Shown: positions 16,917 through 26,361, numbered from the stretch's first letter. The stretch is 45,537 bases of DNA from Steroidobacter sp. (GCF_016790065.1 NZ_JAEUPY010000103.1:1-45537); one strand, 5' to 3'. Numbers and translations are program-made. Notes: a model not told the origin generated them from the sequence alone.

Positions 16917-18260
16917 CGCCTCGTCCAGACGCTCGACGCCGATCACCCGCAGCCCCTCGATCTCACGACGGGGTTTGTTTGCTTCCGGCACGACGGCGAG
17001 TTCGAAGCCATGCTTCGCAGCTTCGCGTAGCCGCTCCTCGCCATAGGGCACCGGACGTACTTCGCCTGCCAACCCCAGTTCGCCGAAGCACACCAGCCGA
17101 GGTGCGAGCGGCTTGTCTCGCACGCTCGAAACAGAGGCCAGCACCGCCGGCAAATCCGCAGCCGTCTCGGTGATGCGTACACCGCCGACGACATTGAGAA
17201 ACACATCGCGCCCGGCGGTCGACACGCCACCGTGTCGATGTAACACCGCCAACAGCAACGCCAGTCGATTCGCTTCCAGCCCCACAGCGACGCGACGCGG
17301 ATTCATGCCCTGCGCTTCATCGGTGAGCGATTGCACTTCGATCAACATCGGGCGGCTGCCTTCGCGCGCCACCATCACCGCGCTACCCGCGACCGGCTGC
17401 GGATGTTGCGACAAGAAAATCGCCGACGGATTTTTCACTTCGCGCAGACCCTGCTCGGTCATGGCGAACACACCGACTTCGTTGGCCGCACCAAATCGAT
17501 TCTTCACCGCGCGCACCAAACGGAAGCGACTGCCGGCGTCGCTCTCGAAATACAGCACCGTGTCCACCATGTGCTCGAGGATGCGCGGACCGGCGATCAC
17601 GCCTTCTTTAGTGACGTGGCCGATGATCAGCACCGACACGCCCGATGACTTAGCAAAGCGCACCAGCGCCGCGGCGGACTCGCGCACCTGGGTCGCCGAA
17701 CCAGGCGACGAATCCACGTCGGTGGCGAACATGGTTTGAATCGAGTCGATGACCAGCACGCGCGCACCGCTTTGTTGCGCGTGATCGATGATGGTCTCGA
17801 CGTTGGTCTCGGCCAGCAGCTGCAAGGTGTCGCTCACCACTTCGAGCCGGCGCGCGCGCAAGCTCACTTGGCGCAGCGACTCTTCGCCGGTCACGTACAG
17901 CGTCGGCGTAGCACGGCTCAGCGCATCGCCCGCTTGCAACAGCACCGTCGACTTGCCGATACCGGGATCGCCGCCCAACAAGGTCACCGAGCCCAACACC
18001 AGTCCGCCGCCCAGCACTCGATCCAGTTCCGACAATCCAGTAGCGATGCGCGGCTCATTGGCCTCGGTGACATCGACCAGCCGCTTCGGTCGGTCAGTGC
18101 CTGCCGCCAAGGGCCGCCGCTCGGAGCCGTTGCGCGAGCTACGGCTAATACTCATACGCTTGAGCGTGTCGGCAGCACCGCACGACGGGCACATGCCCTG
18201 CCATTGCAGGCTCTCGTTGCCACACTGCTCGCAGACGAAGATTTCCTTGGTTTTGGCCAT
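16899..18260 (-). CDS. radA: DNA repair protein RadA (Sms)
   Basis: RecA-like branch-migration helicase in recombinational repair. The 453-residue protein begins MAKTKEIFVCEQCG. It has a four-cysteine zinc finger (C10, C13, C24, C27), a RecA core with Walker A GGDPGIGKSTVLL, the RadA-specific VKNRFGAANEVGVFAM motif, and a C-terminal Lon-protease-like domain (GGVRITETAADLPAVLA, CFGELGLAGEVRPV). The start at 18260 fits the zinc finger; a frame open further upstream is not needed. It converges on corB with an 18-base overlap. In several gammaproteobacteria radA lies close to alr, whereas here about 9 kb of other genes separate them. Confidence 0.97.
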   Translation of the reverse strand: MAKTKEIFVCEQCGNESLQWQGMCPSCGAADTLKRMSISRSSRNGSERRPLAAGTDRPKRLVDVTEANEPRIATGLSELDRVLGGGLVLGSVTLLGGDPGIGKSTVLLQAGDALSRATPTLYVTGEESLRQVSLRARRLEVVSDTLQLLAETNVETIIDHAQQSGARVLVIDSIQTMFATDVDSSPGSATQVRESAAALVRFAKSSGVSVLIIGHVTKEGVIAGPRILEHMVDTVLYFESDAGSRFRLVRAVKNRFGAANEVGVFAMTEQGLREVKNPSAIFLSQHPQPVAGSAVMVAREGSRPMLIEVQSLTDEAQGMNPRRVAVGLEANRLALLLAVLHRHGGVSTAGRDVFLNVVGGVRITETAADLPAVLASVSSVRDKPLAPRLVCFGELGLAGEVRPVPYGEERLREAAKHGFELAVVPEANKPRREIEGLRVIGVERLDEALRSAF

Positions 18261-18498
18261 GCTGTTGGAGGGACCGGAAAGGGGACGACTTGGTATGGAT
18301 GTGAACCGTTCGGCAGCGCCGAGCCCGAGACTTTGCTTCAGGCCATGCAATGGCCGCTACGGGCGCGCCGCGGGTGTGACGCCGCCGGCAATTTAACCTA
18401 TCGTCCTTCGCTATACTCGCGCCGCACTTTTCGTCCCGCACCAACAGGATAGTGGCTCGGCTTGGCTTGGGTTCTGAGGCTTTAGGCGGTAAACCTTC

Positions 18499-21135
18499 GT
18501 GGCGGCAAAACTGGCGCGATTCTCGTGGCTTCCCGGCGGGCTGGCAGCAGCTCTGGCGGTAGCCGTGGGTCAGTGGGTCTCCTCCCCCACCGAGTTGCCC
18601 CTGGAGCGCACCGTCTACGACCGCATGATGGCCTCGGTCGAGGTCGCACCATCCCGCGAAGTGGCCATCGTCGCCATCGACGACGCCAGCCTGGCGCAGC
18701 TGGGCGAGTGGCCCTGGCCGCGCGATGTGCATGCCAGCCTCATCGATAAGCTGAAAGCGGAAGGCGCGCGCGTCGTCGCTTTCACCGTCCCCTTCGACAC
18801 TGCACGACGCACCAGCGAACGCGAAAAGGTACGCGCTGCGCTGGCGCTGCTCGAGTCCAGCAATCTGGGTAACTCCGATCAGGCCCGACAGCTGCGCAAA
18901 CTGCTGGGCGAATCGGCCAGCGGCCGCGATCCGGATGCTCACCTGGCCCGGGCCATGGCCTCGCACGGCAATGTAGTGTTGCCGGTCCATATCCGTCTCA
19001 ATGACAAGGCCTCGACCGACGAGCAAATTCCAGCGCGCTTCGCCCCTGGTGCCGATCCTTCGGTGTTGCGCCGTGCCGCTGGCGCCGAAATTTCCATGTT
19101 GCCCGCGCCCGTGTTTCTCGCCGAGGCCAGCGGCATCGGCCACACGCAGATACAACCGGATAGCGATGGCGTGGTGCGTACCGACCTGGCCGCCGTGCGC
19201 GTCGGTACCGGTCTCGTACCGTCACTCGCTGCTGTCATTGCAGGTCGCGCCCTTGGCGTCGCGCCAAACGAAATGGCATTCCATTCCAGCAATGCGCTGA
19301 CCCTGGGAACTCGACGCACGCCGTTGGATTCCACTGAGCACAGTCGGCCACGATATTTCCCCGCGAGCGGCGTGCAGGCATTTCAGCAATATCCCTACTG
19401 GCAAGTGTTATCGGGTGGTGTGCCGAAGGGCCAGCTGCGCGACAAAGTGGTGCTGATCGGCTTGATGAACAGCGACACCGTGGACGATGCCCTCGCGACG
19501 CCGACGAGCAAAGCCACGCCGCCGGTCATCGCCATGGCCAGCGCCGTGTCCAGTTCGCTCGCCAGCCAGATGTATGCTCGCCCCTCGTATGCACCGGCGA
19601 TCGAATGGAGTGTGGTCGCGCTGGTGGTGCTGTACGCAGCCTTCATGCTGCCGGCGATGGGTGCCGCGATCGGCGGCATGACCACAGTATTGTTCATGGT
19701 GCTGTTGGCAGGCACCGAAGTCATGTTGTTGCGTTCGTCGCAAACCTGGCTGCATTTATTACTGCCGTGCCTGGCGCTGGCTGCCGGCTACGGTTTGTAT
19801 CTGGTCGGCGAGTTGATCCGCCGCGCCAACATCCGAGCGCAAGGCGTGCTCGATCCCGGCGCGAATTTGCGTTCGCTCGGCCAGACCTTTCATAAGCAGG
19901 GCCAATTGGATCTGGCCTTCGAGACCTATCAACGCTGCGCGCTGGATGCGCCGACGATGGAGCTGCTCTACAACCTCGGCATGGATTTCGAACGTCGCGC
20001 GCAGCTGTCGCGAGCATCAGCGGTGTACACCTACATCGCGACGCGCGATCCGAATTACCGCGAACTGAAGATGCGTCGCGCACGCGTGCGTGAAGAGCCT
20101 TCGACTCACGACATAGCCCGCGACCTGCCGCCGCCGGTTGCGCAACCTCAGGTGAAACGCGAACCGCCGCGACCGATCCGGCCGCAGCGGCCGGCACTCG
20201 ATTTGAAAGACCACGAACAAACTGTGCCCGATCTGCCCGACTATCCGCCGCCGGCACGCGCCTCCTCCAAGCGCACCCTCGGCCGCTATGAAATCGAACG
20301 CGAGCTCGGCAAAGGTGCCATGGGCATCGTGTATCTAGGCCGCGACCCGAAGATCAATCGCGTGGTGGCCATCAAGGCCATTCCGCTCGCCGAGGAGTTC
20401 GAAGAGGACGACCTGGTCGAAGCCAAGGCGCGTTTCTTCCGCGAGGCCGAGATGGCCGGCCGGCTGAATCATCCGGCCATCGTCACGGTCTACGATGCGG
20501 GCGAAGACAATGGCCTTGCGTACATCGCAATGGAGTATCTGCGCGGTCATCATCTGAGCACCCACACCGACTCGAAGCAGTTGCTGCCGCCGAAAAACGT
20601 GATGCTGCTCGTCGCCCGGGTGGCGGACGCTCTGCACTATGCGCACCGGCAGAACGTCGTTCATCGCGATATCAAACCAGCTAATATAATGTTCAATCCC
20701 GAGACGGATGAATTGAAGATCACCGACTTCGGAATTGCACGCCTGACCGATACAAGCCGAACCAAAACCGGAATCGTCCTGGGCACACCGTCATTCATGT
20801 CACCGGAACAGCTGGAAGGGCGCACGCTCGACGGTCGCTCCGATCAATTCGCCCTCGGCGTGAGCCTGTACCAACTGCTGTGCGGTCAACTGCCGTTCCG
20901 CGCCGACTCGATGCCGCGACTGATGCAAAAAATCGCCACCGAGCCGCATGCGCCGATCCGCATGATCCGTCCCGACTTGCCGCCGGAGATCGAAACCATC
21001 ATCGACCGCGCCTTGTCCAAATCGGCAGACGATCGTTACGTGACTTGCGCCGAACTGGCCCTGGCCTTGCGCGCCCTCGCCGGGCCGCCGGAAAAGAGCG
21101 CGGCCCAGGCCGAACACGAGTGGTTGCTACCTTGA
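18499..21135 (+). CDS. CHASE2-TPR-serine/threonine protein kinase, membrane-bound
   Basis: An 878-residue sensor kinase. In order: one N-terminal transmembrane helix (about 8-26); a CHASE2-type extracytoplasmic sensor (about 27-365, with VAIVAIDDASLAQLGEWPWPR and KVVLIGLMNSD); three closely packed helices (about 368-442); two TPR-like repeats (about 450-530, FHKQGQLDLAFETYQRCALD); a proline-rich linker (540-590); and a Hanks-type kinase domain (595-862). Catalytic elements are intact: glycine loop G604-G609, K626 in VVAIKAI, HRDIK at 722-726, D743-FG and GTPSFMSPEQL. The GTG start at 18499 has AGGCGG about 9 bases upstream. It is the first gene of an operon with a PP2C phosphatase and an FHA protein. 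A TATACT box at 18412-18417 may be its -10, but no good -35 is seen. Confidence 0.93.
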   Translation: MAAKLARFSWLPGGLAAALAVAVGQWVSSPTELPLERTVYDRMMASVEVAPSREVAIVAIDDASLAQLGEWPWPRDVHASLIDKLKAEGARVVAFTVPFDTARRTSEREKVRAALALLESSNLGNSDQARQLRKLLGESASGRDPDAHLARAMASHGNVVLPVHIRLNDKASTDEQIPARFAPGADPSVLRRAAGAEISMLPAPVFLAEASGIGHTQIQPDSDGVVRTDLAAVRVGTGLVPSLAAVIAGRALGVAPNEMAFHSSNALTLGTRRTPLDSTEHSRPRYFPASGVQAFQQYPYWQVLSGGVPKGQLRDKVVLIGLMNSDTVDDALATPTSKATPPVIAMASAVSSSLASQMYARPSYAPAIEWSVVALVVLYAAFMLPAMGAAIGGMTTVLFMVLLAGTEVMLLRSSQTWLHLLLPCLALAAGYGLYLVGELIRRANIRAQGVLDPGANLRSLGQTFHKQGQLDLAFETYQRCALDAPTMELLYNLGMDFERRAQLSRASAVYTYIATRDPNYRELKMRRARVREEPSTHDIARDLPPPVAQPQVKREPPRPIRPQRPALDLKDHEQTVPDLPDYPPPARASSKRTLGRYEIERELGKGAMGIVYLGRDPKINRVVAIKAIPLAEEFEEDDLVEAKARFFREAEMAGRLNHPAIVTVYDAGEDNGLAYIAMEYLRGHHLSTHTDSKQLLPPKNVMLLVARVADALHYAHRQNVVHRDIKPANIMFNPETDELKITDFGIARLTDTSRTKTGIVLGTPSFMSPEQLEGRTLDGRSDQFALGVSLYQLLCGQLPFRADSMPRLMQKIATEPHAPIRMIRPDLPPEIETIIDRALSKSADDRYVTCAELALALRALAGPPEKSAAQAEHEWLLP

Positions 21136-21170
21136 CCACCAACAGCGGCTTGTCAGGGAGGGACTGCTAG

Positions 21171-21989
21171 GTGCGTGGCAAGATCCGCTCCGTTGGTTTG
21201 AGCGACGTGGGTCGCGTGCGTGAGCACAACGAAGACACCATCGGTGTCGACGCCGACATCGGCTTGTTCGTGCTGGCCGACGGCATGGGCGGCTACAACG
21301 CCGGCGAAGTCGCCAGCGGCATCGCCGTGAAGACCGTGATGAGTCTGGTGAAGGAAGCGGTCGAGCGTCAGGACATGACCTCCTCCGATCCGGAAACCGG
21401 CATGGCCCGGCCCAGCATCGTGTTGCGCGACTCGATCGCGCGCGCCAACAAGATCATTTATCAGACCGCCAAGACCCAGCCGCAATGCGAAGGCATGGGC
21501 ACCACCATCGTCGCTTGCCTGTTCTTCGATAACCGCGTGGCCATCGCCCATGTCGGCGACTCGCGGCTGTACCGGTTGCGCGCCAACCGGCTCGAGCAGA
21601 TGACCATGGACCACTCGCTGCTCCAGGAGCTGGTGGACCGGGGCTTCTATTCGCAAGCCGAAGCCCAGCGGGCCACCAACAAGAACTATGTGACCCGCGC
21701 CCTGGGGGTAGAGCCCACGGTGGAGGTCGAGGTCCATGAACAACCTGTCGATAAGGGTGATTTCTTCTGCCTGTGCTCGGACGGCCTGTCCGACATGGTC
21801 GAAGACGACGACATTCACTTAACTATGAGCACCTTTAGTGCTAGCCTTGAAACGGTAGCTAAGCAATTGATTCAATTATCGAACGACAACGGCGGTCGCG
21901 ATAATGTGTCGATCATCCTTGCGCAAGTTGTGGACTCGTTCGCAGCGCGAACGGGGGTTGTTGACAGAATCTTGCGCTGGTTTGGCTAG
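21171..21989 (+). CDS. PP2C-family serine/threonine protein phosphatase
   Basis: A 272-residue metal-dependent phosphatase of the bacterial Stp/PppA type, expected to reverse the neighbouring kinase. Conserved PP2C motifs appear in order: SDVGRVREHNED (D22), LADGMGG (D37), MGTTIVACLF, AHVGDSRLYRLR, DHSLLQELVDRG, CSDGLSDMVEDDDI (D204) and GGRDNVSIIL (D244). All the metal-binding aspartates are present. The GTG start at 21171 has AGGGAGG (21155-21161) 9 bases upstream, a strong site. It lies 35 bases after the kinase and 38 before the FHA gene. The sequence ends in a short tail without a membrane segment, so it is cytoplasmic. Confidence 0.96.
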   Translation: MRGKIRSVGLSDVGRVREHNEDTIGVDADIGLFVLADGMGGYNAGEVASGIAVKTVMSLVKEAVERQDMTSSDPETGMARPSIVLRDSIARANKIIYQTAKTQPQCEGMGTTIVACLFFDNRVAIAHVGDSRLYRLRANRLEQMTMDHSLLQELVDRGFYSQAEAQRATNKNYVTRALGVEPTVEVEVHEQPVDKGDFFCLCSDGLSDMVEDDDIHLTMSTFSASLETVAKQLIQLSNDNGGRDNVSIILAQVVDSFAARTGVVDRILRWFG

Positions 21990-22027
21990 TCACAGGTCGT
22001 AGACTGGCACTACTCGGGGACGAGCAA

Positions 22028-22825
22028 ATGGCACGGTTGATCCTCAGCCTGGACGGTTCGGTCATGGCCGAATACAACATGAACAAGGAGCGGTACACCG
22101 TCGGCCGCCTCCCCGATAATGACATTCGGATCGATAATCCAGCCGTGAGCGGTCACCACTCGCTGGTGATCAATATTCTCAACGACTCGTTCCTCGAAGA
22201 CTTGAACAGCACCAATGGCACTTACGTCAACGGCAAGCTGATCAAGAAACATGCGCTTCAACATGGCGACGTGGTCACCGTCGGCCATCATCAGCTGCGC
22301 TTCGTGGACACCCAGAGCTCGGACAGCGAGCCCGACGAATTCGAAAAGACCATGGTGATTACGCCGGGTTCGGCCGTGGCCGCCGTCGCTGCCAAGAAGG
22401 CCTCCGCCATGTCGCCTCCGCCGCCGCCTGCTCCGACGCCGAAGGCTGCTCCGACTCCGAACCCTGCTGCGTCGTCCGCGGCGCCGCCGCTGACTCGCCC
22501 GATGCCGCCTCCTGGCAGCACCAGCGCCACCGGCGAGCACGCCGGCATCGCTCTGCCCAAGGCCAAGCTGCAGGTGTTGAGCGGCGCCTTCGCCGGCCGC
22601 GAACTCGAATTGAACAAGGCATTGACCACGCTCGGCCGTCCCGGCGTGCAAGTCGCTGCGATCACCCGCCGTGCCGATGGTTATTTCATCGTGCACGTCG
22701 ACAGCGGCAAGCCTGGCGATTATCCGTCCGTGAACGGCACCGCGATTGGCGAGCAGGCTCGCAAGCTGGCCGACAACGATGTGATTCTGCTGGCCGGCGT
22801 GAAGATGGGCTTCTTCGAGGGCTGA
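22028..22825 (+). CDS. FHA-domain protein with a second, degenerate FHA-like domain
   Basis: A 265-residue phosphothreonine-reader protein. The N-terminal FHA domain (about 4-92) keeps the binding residues: YTVGR (G26, R27), SGHH (41-44) and LNSTNGTYVNG (60-63). A linker rich in proline and alanine follows (about 125-165). The C-terminal part (about 178-265) again looks like an FHA fold (LTTLGRPG, DSGKPGDYPSVNGTAI, NDVILLAGVKMGF), but the Ser-His of the recognition loop is missing. With the kinase and phosphatase upstream it completes a write-erase-read phosphorylation set. The ATG at 22028 follows GGGACGAG. Its stop codon lies inside a hairpin at 22819-22835. Confidence 0.92.
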   Translation: MARLILSLDGSVMAEYNMNKERYTVGRLPDNDIRIDNPAVSGHHSLVINILNDSFLEDLNSTNGTYVNGKLIKKHALQHGDVVTVGHHQLRFVDTQSSDSEPDEFEKTMVITPGSAVAAVAAKKASAMSPPPPPAPTPKAAPTPNPAASSAAPPLTRPMPPPGSTSATGEHAGIALPKAKLQVLSGAFAGRELELNKALTTLGRPGVQVAAITRRADGYFIVHVDSGKPGDYPSVNGTAIGEQARKLADNDVILLAGVKMGFFEG

Positions 22826-22835
22826 GACTCAGCCC
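22819..22835. terminator. Hairpin between convergent FHA and PIN-TPR genes
   Basis: GGGCTGA (22819-22825, including the FHA stop) pairs with TCAGCCC (22829-22835) around GAC. Six bases further, TTCAGGCCTGAA (22841-22852) is a perfect 12-base palindrome spanning the stop codon of the opposing gene. Neither is followed by a T run. Together they may act as a shared two-way termination zone in a gap of only 16 bases. Confidence 0.4.
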
Positions 22836-22841
22836 GGCATT

Positions 22842-25295
22842 TCAGGCCTGAAGATAGCCCTCAACATAGAGGGGGGCGTTCAGAGCCGCCTCGGCCAGCT
22901 TGAGCCACTTTGCCGCGCGCAGTACGTCGTACGGCATGACGGGCGCTTCGACAAATTCCCGCGCCACTTCCTTGAGTTCTTGCCGACGCCGTTCCTGCTC
23001 GGCTGCCGTCGCCGCTGGCGGCAGAAACAACGCGCCAGCGCATAGAAACACCAGTCGCACCAGGGTCGGCATCGGGGTCGACATCGGCGTGCACCGGAGC
23101 AACTCGATCATCCGCACCGCCAGCTCGGGCATCAGACTCGCAGCATCGTTTCTTAACTTGGCCAGCAGCTGCACCTGTAAAAAACTCATCGCGAGCTGTT
23201 GTTTCATCGCGCTCCGGATATCTTCATCCGACTCTGCGTCCACAGTGGACAACACTTGCAAGTGTCGCTCGCAAAGCTCTTTGAGCGGCTGAGCGCGGTA
23301 GGCGCTCAAATGTTCACGTAAGTCGGCGGAGCCTGCGGGCTCGCGCGGCATGAACTCCTGAAAATGCAGTCTGGAGATTTTGACGATCAACTCCGCCGCC
23401 TCGAAGCGCGGATCTCGATAAGCCAATGGCTCAGCCAACTGCTGCAAACTCAAAGGCCGCGGCTGCGCCAACTGCCGCTCTCTAGCAATGCTCAGGAAGT
23501 GCTCGCTCTCATATAGATCTTCGACGCGCGTTGCGCTCAGCAAGCGACAGACAGCACAGAGATAAGCCGCCTCATCGCCTTTCACCGAACTCGTGGGCCA
23601 CTTCCGCCGATCCAGCGTCTCCGCTACCGAATACGCGGCGCTCGCGACCGTATACGCAGAACGCCATTCGCCGGCCATCGCGAACGCGACTGCGAACACC
23701 ATGTAGCGCGTGTAGCCGGTACCGTCCTCCAGATCTTCGAGCGCAGTAATCGCGCCGTGATCCAGTTGCGCTTGCGCGTTGTCCAACGACGCCGTTTGCT
23801 GTAGCTGGCGCACGAATTGTCGGGTCTTCGGCAGCGCTTCGAATTTGATGACCGGAATGACCCGGCTAGGCCAACGATGCGTAGCGCGATCGATGCTCAA
23901 AAAGCCGGCCAGCAATCCGGCCGCCGTGAAGCGGCTCATCGCGGCCTGACTCAAGCCCCGCATCTTCTGTCGCAACTGACTCAGCAGCGTCCGCGTCTGC
24001 TCGTTACCCAACCTGACGGCGCTCTTGGTTTGGTCGTCCTGCCGCTGCACGCGCCGATCGAACTCGACCAACCGTTCGATATTGGCGACGTTGCGCAGGT
24101 AGGTGGCCCACTCGAGGCGCGCCTGCCTGGCGGCGACGGCAACTTGCTCCTCCCGGGCCAGCGGCGGCTTGTCGGCTTTGGTAAAGGCCATCATCAGCCA
24201 ATGAGCGAACGAGCGGCCGGCGCCTTGTCCCAGCGTCTCCTCGGGGAATTTGGCCAGAAACTGCGGCGTCTCGACGCCGGCACACTCGAAGAACTCGGGG
24301 TCTGCGAGAAAACAGCCTGGGCTACGCAGATAGCGCTGCTCGAAGGTTTCTTCCCTATCGAACCAGCGTCTGCTGGCAACGTACTCGACGGTGTTGTCGC
24401 CGGTAACCAGACAAAGGCGCTGAGCCAGCGACTTGTCCTTCACCGCCGACTCGAACTGGGCATTGATCCACTCGACTCTGGCCAGCACGGCCGCATCGAT
24501 GTCGTTGTTGGTCGGCCAACGATCGCCGGGCGCGGCACCGACCCGGGGCTTGGCGGTGCGCTGTTGGTTCAGATGTTTCAGCCAATGTTTTTCGAAGTTC
24601 GCGATGGCGCTCTGGCCGGCTGCATCGGGCACGGGCAACAGCGCGCTGCCATTCATCACGATTCGGTCCGCGGGTAAAATATTCTGCGCTTCCTGGAGCA
24701 ACGCGATTCGATGCAACTCCACCAGCGGTCCCTCGCGGATGCACTTATCTAATTTTTGTACCAGCTCTTCGATCTGCTTCTGCTGCAGCTGGGTAATGCC
24801 GCGCTCCGAGCTGAGCAGTGCGTGAACTTGCTCGTACTCTTGCTCGAGCGAGCTTTGTTCTCGCTTGGCGCTTTGGTAGACCACGTTCCAGATCGAGCCG
24901 AGCTCGACCTCGTTGGGCTCGAGCAGTAGGAACGGAGCAAATCGGGACTTGATGCGGCGCCGGCTGAAATATTCGCCCAGAATGTAACCGAACGCTTGCT
25001 GAGCGCGCCAATCGTCCCACACCAGATTCTTTAGATAATGCCGAGTGGCCGCCGGGCGCTTACGCCACCCGTTTTCGGGAAGGTCGTTACGATGCACCCT
25101 CGAGGGTGCGGTGATGTCGGTGACCACGTCGGAATCGATGACATAGTAGACGGCGCTGTTGGCGCGCACGAGTTCGCGGTCGTGCTGTAGCCTTCCGAAC
25201 TGTTGTTTCAGTTCGCGCGCTTTGTGGAGTAGATCCGACAGCTCTCCCAGCGCCTTGTCGCTCTCCTCGGCCGACACTGTAGATTCAGGAGGCAT
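22842..25295 (-). CDS. Unknown protein with N-terminal PIN-like domain and TPR-like helical tail
   Basis: An 817-residue protein that I do not recognise as a named family. After a short coiled coil (about 15-45), residues 46-335 carry the acidic pattern of a PIN-type ribonuclease: YYVIDSDVV (D54, D56) at the first strand, an acidic cluster LLLEPNEVEL (E126-E131), NDIDAAVLARVEWINAQF (D265, D267) and RLCLVTGDNTVEYVA (D300). The domain is longer than usual, with a charged coiled-coil insert at about 140-210. From about 390 to the end it is helical; RYMVFAVAFAMAGEWRSAYTVASAAYSVAE resembles a TPR hairpin. The start overlaps the upstream gene's end by 11 bases, so translation is probably coupled. 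It is the third gene of a leftward operon facing the kinase-phosphatase-FHA operon. A nuclease role is inference from motif spacing only. Confidence 0.7.
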   Translation of the reverse strand: MPPESTVSAEESDKALGELSDLLHKARELKQQFGRLQHDRELVRANSAVYYVIDSDVVTDITAPSRVHRNDLPENGWRKRPAATRHYLKNLVWDDWRAQQAFGYILGEYFSRRRIKSRFAPFLLLEPNEVELGSIWNVVYQSAKREQSSLEQEYEQVHALLSSERGITQLQQKQIEELVQKLDKCIREGPLVELHRIALLQEAQNILPADRIVMNGSALLPVPDAAGQSAIANFEKHWLKHLNQQRTAKPRVGAAPGDRWPTNNDIDAAVLARVEWINAQFESAVKDKSLAQRLCLVTGDNTVEYVASRRWFDREETFEQRYLRSPGCFLADPEFFECAGVETPQFLAKFPEETLGQGAGRSFAHWLMMAFTKADKPPLAREEQVAVAARQARLEWATYLRNVANIERLVEFDRRVQRQDDQTKSAVRLGNEQTRTLLSQLRQKMRGLSQAAMSRFTAAGLLAGFLSIDRATHRWPSRVIPVIKFEALPKTRQFVRQLQQTASLDNAQAQLDHGAITALEDLEDGTGYTRYMVFAVAFAMAGEWRSAYTVASAAYSVAETLDRRKWPTSSVKGDEAAYLCAVCRLLSATRVEDLYESEHFLSIARERQLAQPRPLSLQQLAEPLAYRDPRFEAAELIVKISRLHFQEFMPREPAGSADLREHLSAYRAQPLKELCERHLQVLSTVDAESDEDIRSAMKQQLAMSFLQVQLLAKLRNDAASLMPELAVRMIELLRCTPMSTPMPTLVRLVFLCAGALFLPPAATAAEQERRRQELKEVAREFVEAPVMPYDVLRAAKWLKLAEAALNAPLYVEGYLQA

Positions 25296-26361
25296 ATTTA
25301 TGGCCCACCGCTTGCTCCCGCCAGTTGTGCAGGTCTATTGGGCGCTTCGGATCGGAATACTGCTTCCATAGATCCGGCCAGGCCGCAACCACAGCATCGA
25401 CCACTCTCCGAGTCTCGGGCGGCAACGCCGCGAAGCGTAAACCTTCACTGTGGAACGTCAGCTCCACCTCGGGATCGGCGTACTGCGCCACACCGATACT
25501 CGACTGCGAGTCGTCGCTCCACCAATAGAACAGCGGCCCCTCAGCACCGAACAGCGCATCCAGCAACCATGTATCGCGCGCATCGGCGGCGCCGATCTGC
25601 AGCTTATAAAAGTCGCGCGCCAGAGCGTGAAACGCCACGCTGACGATGCGCTCTCCCGTCAGATGAGCAAGCTGCTTCTGCTCCGGCTGGCGTCGATGCA
25701 TCTCGTTCATATGAGAACTGAGCAGCTCGAGATGTGCGATAACCTCGGTCGGCGCGGTGCCGAGCAAAGCAGCGAGCGTGCGAGGCGCGAAGCTGCTGTC
25801 GAAATAGTCGACTTTGCGGACCACTCTCCGTAACGCGCCGGCCAGCTCCAAGCGCAGCGCCTGCTCTTGTTTTCTCTCGATGCCTGCATAGGCGTCACGG
25901 GCGAAGGCCAAGCCCAGGGTTTGCAGACACACGCAACAATCCGGGAACACTTCCTCTCTGAACACATCCTCGGGCCAGTGCCTGCTATCGTCGCAAGCAA
26001 TCTTCGCAAGGGTAGTGGCGGCGCGAATACAAAGAAGGTTGGCGGTCAATCGCAGGAATTGGCTCAACAGCCATCGGCGTTGTTGAGCGTCGAGCTGCGC
26101 AAATTCATGCGACTCGTGGCAACAATACCCACCCAACATGACCACGCCAGCGCGCAACGATCGCTGCAACTCCGGCGGTGCCACGGCATACAGCTCTTCA
26201 ATTCCTTCCGCGGGATGCTGCGCGAGATGTATGAAAGAGTGCGGCGCGAATGGATCCTCGGACGAATCTCTTGCCGTGTCGAAAAAGCCGCGCGCCAACC
26301 ACGACGCCACTTCGTCGAGCGACTTCTCCGCCAACAACCTCACTGACTCGGGCCGTGGCAT
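25285..26361 (-). CDS. Unknown protein, middle gene of the PIN-TPR operon
   Basis: I do not recognise this 358-residue, mostly helical protein. It starts MPRPESVRLLAEKSLDEVASW. Visible features are cysteine/histidine-rich spots (GYCCHESHEF and FPDCCVCLQ), an arginine-rich helix (ALRRVVRKVDYFDSSF) and an aromatic-rich C-terminal part (PLFYWWSDDSQSS). It has no signal peptide or membrane segment. The ATG at 26361 shares its A with the TGA of the preceding gene (TGATG), which decides the start; an in-frame ATG at 26442 would overlap that gene by 82 bases. Its own end overlaps the PIN-TPR gene by 11 bases. The overlaps imply production in fixed proportion with both neighbours. Confidence 0.75.
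   Translation of the reverse strand: MPRPESVRLLAEKSLDEVASWLARGFFDTARDSSEDPFAPHSFIHLAQHPAEGIEELYAVAPPELQRSLRAGVVMLGGYCCHESHEFAQLDAQQRRWLLSQFLRLTANLLCIRAATTLAKIACDDSRHWPEDVFREEVFPDCCVCLQTLGLAFARDAYAGIERKQEQALRLELAGALRRVVRKVDYFDSSFAPRTLAALLGTAPTEVIAHLELLSSHMNEMHRRQPEQKQLAHLTGERIVSVAFHALARDFYKLQIGAADARDTWLLDALFGAEGPLFYWWSDDSQSSIGVAQYADPEVELTFHSEGLRFAALPPETRRVVDAVVAAWPDLWKQYSDPKRPIDLHNWREQAVGHKYAS

Noticed and set aside
22400-22515. CCG/GCC-rich stretch in the FHA gene as a tandem repeat element
   Set aside because: It encodes the Pro/Ala linker between the two domains and is ordinary low-complexity coding sequence.
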